Positions 15,010-18,091 of a stretch of 18,091 nt of DNA are shown here, piece by piece (the stretch's first letter is position 1; every line of letters begins with the position of its first letter). The DNA is from Bacillota bacterium (lineage in GTDB: Bacteria > Bacillota_A > Clostridia > Peptostreptococcales > Anaerovoracaceae): positions 1-18,091 of the forward strand of contig JAFRWQ010000061.1 in NCBI GenBank assembly GCA_017437925.1, read 5' to 3'. A model generated the notes under the pieces. The model ran no database searches. It was not told where the DNA came from and worked only from the letters and a program-made list of their open reading frames with translations. Both the position numbers and the translations under genes were made by a program.

Positions 15010-16539
15010 TTGAAGAAGCTGACCGCTTTTATATTAATAATGATGCTGCTCGCGTCGCAGGTCCTTTTGTGTTCCTGCCAAAACTCCGCGGAGACGGCCA
15101 AGGCCGGCGAGCCTTCCTCCGCGGAAAACGCTCCCGGCGAAGCTCAGCAGCAGGGTACTGATGCAGGACTTGCTCCCGAGCTGAGCTCTCCCCCCGAAGA
15201 GGAGCCCCAGCTGCCCCCCGGCTGCAGCGACTGGGGAGTCTTCCTGCTCACCGAAGAGGAGAGGGAAGCCTCAGGCGGCGTCTTAAGGGTAAGGCGCTAC
15301 GACTTTCCCGACGGCAGCTCCATAGAGTGGTGCCGGCTCACCGGGAATACCGGGAGCTTCCGCTGCTTTGAAGAGGACATGAACTCGGCGAGGCTCATAT
15401 ACACCCGCAAGACCCACTGGAAGGACCACGGCCTCGGCACCGGGTCAATACCCGACGGCTGGATATTCGTCGAGGGCGATCCCGAAAAGGGGCAGGAGAG
15501 CTTCCTGCTCTTCACCCCGCGCTTTTACGAGCTCCTTGAAAACGGGGCGATCAGGGCTGTCGACGAAAACAACGGGTCCCTCGATATAAGCCCGACCAAG
15601 ACAGGGTACGCGCTGACCATGGACTGCCCGGCGGCTCCCGAAGGCTCCTGCTGCGACTACATGATCATGCGAAGCCCCGAAAAGCTGGTCGAATTCGACG
15701 ACGAAGCCTTCGATTTCTGGATGCCCTTCGACAACAAGGGTGTCTGGCGCTGGGCCTTCGACGGCTATTACTTCCAAGCGGACCCCAGCTACATACCTTC
15801 GGGCGAAGGTGTCTACACCAACCTGCCCTCGTGCTACGTGGCGGGAAGCCTCGAAGTGGGCCTGGGCCGCTACGACTGCGCGGAAAAGCTGCTGCTCTCC
15901 CTTCTTCACACCATGAGCGGCCTCGCCTGCGAAGAGGGCTTTGTTGAGAGCAGGGCCGTCAGCGGCTGGCTCATGAACGACTACGGCATAGACTGCGCCT
16001 ACTACGACACCCGCTTCAACTCGGATCTCGCCGAGCACTGCATAAAACTCTGGAAACAGACCGGGGCGGAATTCCTCACCGATTACCTGGACCGCTACAT
16101 GGACTTTTACCTGCGCTTCGCAAAAGAAGACGGCTGGGAAGCTGGAGGCGGCATCTTCGTCCCCGACTACTGGACCTCAAAGGAGCATAAGAAGCCCCAT
16201 ACCGCCCTCAACCACCAGCTGGCCGAGATGTCGGTGCTGTACAAGCTTTCCGATATACTGGAAAGGCCCGAGCTCGAAGAGCTTGCCGACCGCCTGCTCG
16301 CCGCCATAGAGGGCACCGCCGAGCAGTGGATAATGGAAGACGACAACCTGGAATACGCCATACTGCCCGACGGCAGCTTCGGCTTCACCGACTATCCCAA
16401 CCTCACCTATAACGACCTCTTCGACATGCAAAAGCTCCTGACCGAGCGGGGCAGGGAGCGCAGCGAAAAGCTGGACTTCCTCATGGAGCACAAGAAGATC
16501 TGGATGGACGCCAACGGCGTTACGGGCTACAGGCAGTAA
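15010..16539 (+). CDS. Lipoprotein of unknown function, possible alpha/alpha-toroid domain
   Basis: A 509-residue exported lipoprotein starting at TTG, with AAAGGAG (14997-15003) six bases upstream. The signal peptide is MKKLTAFILIMMLLASQVLL with lipobox LCSC and lipidated Cys23. A linker rich in Ala, Glu, Pro and Gln (24-75) follows. The folded part divides into a beta-like region (about 80-240) and an alpha-helical, aromatic-rich region (about 250-505) with motifs such as CYVAGSLEVGLGRYDCAEKLL and HTALNHQLAEMSVLYKLSDI. The latter recalls alpha/alpha-toroid enzymes acting on polysaccharides (for example the D-glucuronyl C5-epimerase C-terminal domain), but I do not recognise it with certainty. 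The 24-base gap to nrdG may allow cotranscription. Confidence 0.75.
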   Translation: MKKLTAFILIMMLLASQVLLCSCQNSAETAKAGEPSSAENAPGEAQQQGTDAGLAPELSSPPEEEPQLPPGCSDWGVFLLTEEEREASGGVLRVRRYDFPDGSSIEWCRLTGNTGSFRCFEEDMNSARLIYTRKTHWKDHGLGTGSIPDGWIFVEGDPEKGQESFLLFTPRFYELLENGAIRAVDENNGSLDISPTKTGYALTMDCPAAPEGSCCDYMIMRSPEKLVEFDDEAFDFWMPFDNKGVWRWAFDGYYFQADPSYIPSGEGVYTNLPSCYVAGSLEVGLGRYDCAEKLLLSLLHTMSGLACEEGFVESRAVSGWLMNDYGIDCAYYDTRFNSDLAEHCIKLWKQTGAEFLTDYLDRYMDFYLRFAKEDGWEAGGGIFVPDYWTSKEHKKPHTALNHQLAEMSVLYKLSDILERPELEELADRLLAAIEGTAEQWIMEDDNLEYAILPDGSFGFTDYPNLTYNDLFDMQKLLTERGRERSEKLDFLMEHKKIWMDANGVTGYRQ

Positions 16540-16563
16540 GCCGGCATAATAAAGGAAAAAATA

Positions 16564-17262
16564 ATGATAATCAAAGGCTTTCAGAAACTTACCCTTCTCG
16601 ACTTCCCCGGCCGGGTGGCCGCGACCGTCTTCACCCCGGGCTGCGATTTCCGCTGCCCCTTCTGCCACAACGCCTCTCTGGTCCTGGACCTGGACGAGGC
16701 CCTGGATCAGGACGAGATACTGGCTTTCCTTAAGGGAAGGCTGGGAAGGCTCACCGGGGTCGCGATCACCGGGGGAGAGCCCCTCATGCAGCCCGATATC
16801 GCGGATTTCATGAAGAGCCTTAAGGACATGGGCTACGCCGTAAAGCTCGACACCAACGGGTCCTTCCCCCAAAAGCTCAGGGCTGTACTTGACGAAGACC
16901 TTGCCGATTACGTCGCCATGGACATAAAGAACTGCCGCGGGCGCTACGCCGAGACCTGCGGTCTTCCTGAGTCCGCGTCGGAGGGCCTGCTCTCAAATAT
17001 CGACGAGAGCATAGCGATCCTAAGGAGCAGCGGGATCGACTACGAGTTCCGCACTACCGTCGTAAAGGAGCTGCACAGGATCGAAGATATAGAGGCCATG
17101 GGACGCTGGATGGCGGGGAACGACGCGTTCTATCTTCAGTGCTTCAAGGACTCAGGAGACATCTTAAAGCCCGGTCTTTCCGCCCACAGCGAGGAGGAAA
17201 TGAGGGCCTTATGCGATGTTTTCAAGGCCTTCGTGCCCAAAGCATCCCTCCGCGGCTTGTAA
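16564..17262 (+). CDS. nrdG: Anaerobic ribonucleoside-triphosphate reductase activating protein
   Basis: A radical-SAM activase of 232 residues. It opens with IKGFQKLTLLDFPGRVAATVF and has C-x3-C-x2-C at Cys27, Cys31 and Cys34 (CDFRCPFC) for the 4Fe-4S cluster, then GGEPLMQPD. It forms the glycyl radical on NrdD. The N-terminus and length match the NrdG2-type group found in Clostridia and archaea rather than the shorter E. coli NrdG. AAAGGA lies seven bases before the ATG. It precedes nrdD on the same strand, but a promoter and NrdR-like sites lie between, so the two may be transcribed both together and apart. Confidence 0.9.
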   Translation: MIIKGFQKLTLLDFPGRVAATVFTPGCDFRCPFCHNASLVLDLDEALDQDEILAFLKGRLGRLTGVAITGGEPLMQPDIADFMKSLKDMGYAVKLDTNGSFPQKLRAVLDEDLADYVAMDIKNCRGRYAETCGLPESASEGLLSNIDESIAILRSSGIDYEFRTTVVKELHRIEDIEAMGRWMAGNDAFYLQCFKDSGDILKPGLSAHSEEEMRALCDVFKAFVPKASLRGL

Positions 17263-17269
17263 ACATCTG

Positions 17270-17285
17270 TTCCGAAATGTTGTGG
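17270..17285. promoter_or_regulatory. NrdR-like box 1
   Basis: The 16-mer at 17270-17285 matches the NrdR consensus mainly in its right half (ATGTTGTGG). Its centre is 42 bases, about four helical turns, upstream of box 2, as expected for paired NrdR sites. About nine of 16 positions match. Confidence 0.4.
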
Positions 17286-17311
17286 ATTTTTCTCAATTGT
17301 CCGAAAAAAGA

Positions 17312-17327
17312 CCACAATATGTAGTTA
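17312..17327. promoter_or_regulatory. NrdR-like box 2
   Basis: CCACAATATGTAGTTA matches about 12 of 16 positions of the known NrdR box (acaCwAtATaTwGtgt) and lies eight bases upstream of the nrdD -35 hexamer. NrdR represses ribonucleotide reductase genes when dATP is high. Confidence 0.6.
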
Positions 17328-17335
17328 TCTCCCTA

Positions 17336-17364
17336 TTGACAAGACGCTTTCCCTAACATAAAAT
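17336..17364 (+). promoter_or_regulatory. Promoter of nrdD
   Basis: TTGACA (17336-17341, perfect) and TAAAAT (17359-17364, five of six) are separated by exactly 17 bases. Transcription would start near 17371, giving a leader of about 90 bases. Confidence 0.75.
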
Positions 17365-17369
17365 ATTTT

Positions 17370-17412
17370 TGCAGGCAGGGCTCCCCTGCATTTTTAACGC
17401 GGTATGCCGCGA
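17370..17412 (+). other. Structured 5' leader of nrdD with terminator-like hairpin
   Basis: At the expected transcript start TGCAGG (17370-17375) can pair with CCTGCA (17385-17390), followed by TTTTT (17391-17395); CAGGG/CCCTG is a competing fold. GCGG-TATG-CCGC (17399-17410) forms a second small hairpin. Being so close to the start, the first hairpin may be a 5' stabiliser rather than an attenuator. Confidence 0.35.
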
Positions 17413-17460
17413 AGGGGGCTTCCTGCTGAATATAGATGAGAGACAGTTAAGGAGAGCGCA

Positions 17461-18091
17461 ATGTATCAGGTATTAAAAAGAGACGGCAAGGTCGTAGACT
17501 TTAATCTGGAAAAGATCTCGGCAGCCATCACTCTGGCTTTCGAAGCCCAGGAAAAGCAGTATAATCCCAACATCATCGATTTCCTCGCCCTTAAGGTCAC
17601 CGCGGATTTCGAGCCCAAGATCAAGGATAATCTGATCTCGGTAGAGGACATCCAGGACAGCGTCGAGTCTGTGCTGGTCCAGGCGGGCTACGGCGACGTG
17701 GCCAAGGCCTACATACTTTACAGACGTCAGCACGAAAAGCTGAGAGCTCTGGGCAAGACCGCCCTCGATTACAAGGACGTGGTCGACAACTACCTGAAGG
17801 TCAACGACTGGCGCGTAAAGGAGAACTCCACCGTCACCTATTCGGTGGGCGGACTCATCCTCTCCAACTCCGGCGCCATCACCGCCAACTACTGGCTCTC
17901 CGAGGTCTATGACGACGAGATATCCAACGCCCACAGGAACGCGGACATCCATCTCCACGACCTCTCCATGCTCACCGGCTACTGCGCGGGCTGGTCTCTC
18001 AAGCAGCTCATCCAGGAGGGTCTAGGCGGGGTTCCCGGCAAGATCAGCTCCTCTCCCGCTGCCCATCTCTCCACCCTGTGCAACCAGATGG
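17461..18091 (+). CDS. nrdD: Anaerobic ribonucleoside-triphosphate reductase (3' end cut by window)
   Basis: Class III ribonucleotide reductase, which makes deoxynucleotides without oxygen using a glycyl radical set up by NrdG. The first 210 residues are present. An N-terminal ATP-cone regulatory domain (about 1-95, MYQVLKRDGKVVDFNLEKIS to YILYRRQHEKL) binds ATP/dATP to switch activity. The start of the catalytic domain follows, with TYSVGGLILSNSGAITANYW and NADIHLHDLSMLTGYCAGW, typical of NrdD. The C-terminal glycyl radical site lies outside the window. AAGGAG precedes the ATG by seven bases. Codons favour ATC over ATA, unlike many neighbours, suggesting strong expression. Confidence 0.95.
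   Translation, partial: MYQVLKRDGKVVDFNLEKISAAITLAFEAQEKQYNPNIIDFLALKVTADFEPKIKDNLISVEDIQDSVESVLVQAGYGDVAKAYILYRRQHEKLRALGKTALDYKDVVDNYLKVNDWRVKENSTVTYSVGGLILSNSGAITANYWLSEVYDDEISNAHRNADIHLHDLSMLTGYCAGWSLKQLIQEGLGGVPGKISSSPAAHLSTLCNQM

Overview
The window looks like chromosomal DNA of an anaerobic, GC-rich Firmicute, most likely a member of Clostridia. The evidence is strong AGGAGG-type ribosome binding sites, intrinsic terminators with U tracts, oxygen-sensitive enzymes (class III ribonucleotide reductase and its radical-SAM activase), Feo ferrous iron uptake, and a selenium gene set of the clostridial type. Many genes combine high GC with frequent AGG (Arg) and ATA (Ile) codons. I cannot name a genus. 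I see no insertion sequence, prophage, CRISPR array, tRNA or rRNA gene.

Layout. 1-1558: 3' part of a serine hydrolase (beta-lactamase/S12 type). 1574-2275: an RluB-type pseudouridine synthase. 2276-2684: a non-coding stretch with a cluster of DnaA-box-like 9-mers. 2685-3944: an alanyl-tRNA editing protein, ending at a terminator shared with the convergent selenium operon. 4039-6628 (minus strand): yedE, a TusA/YedF-like protein, a DUF3343 protein and selD. 7016-9077 (plus strand, divergent): a class V aminotransferase/cysteine desulfurase and an overlapping LysR regulator. 9279-10898 pyrG and 10993-11712 purC are nucleotide biosynthesis genes with structured leaders. 11779-14851: a Feo operon (two feoA genes and feoB). 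15010-16539: an unrecognised lipoprotein. 16564-17262 and 17461-end: nrdG-type activase and nrdD, separated by a promoter with NrdR-like boxes.

The most informative region is the selenium block. selD carries an in-frame UGA at codon 15 in the catalytic motif, followed at once by a SECIS-like hairpin, so selenophosphate synthetase appears to be a selenoprotein itself. A gene call that stops at UGA would lose the first 40 residues. Around it lie a putative Se/S membrane transporter, two small Cys-containing carrier-like proteins, a PLP enzyme that could mobilise S or Se, and a LysR regulator whose family is associated with selenium metabolism. This suggests a complete route from uptake to selenophosphate; selA, selB and tRNA-Sec must lie outside the window.

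Other regulatory structures stand out: a terminator between the pyrG promoter and its start codon, a terminator-like hairpin in the yedE leader, a perfect 10-bp stem between feoA and feoB, and an acidic insertion in FeoB after its first membrane helix. All promoter, operator and RNA-structure calls were made by eye and are candidates.
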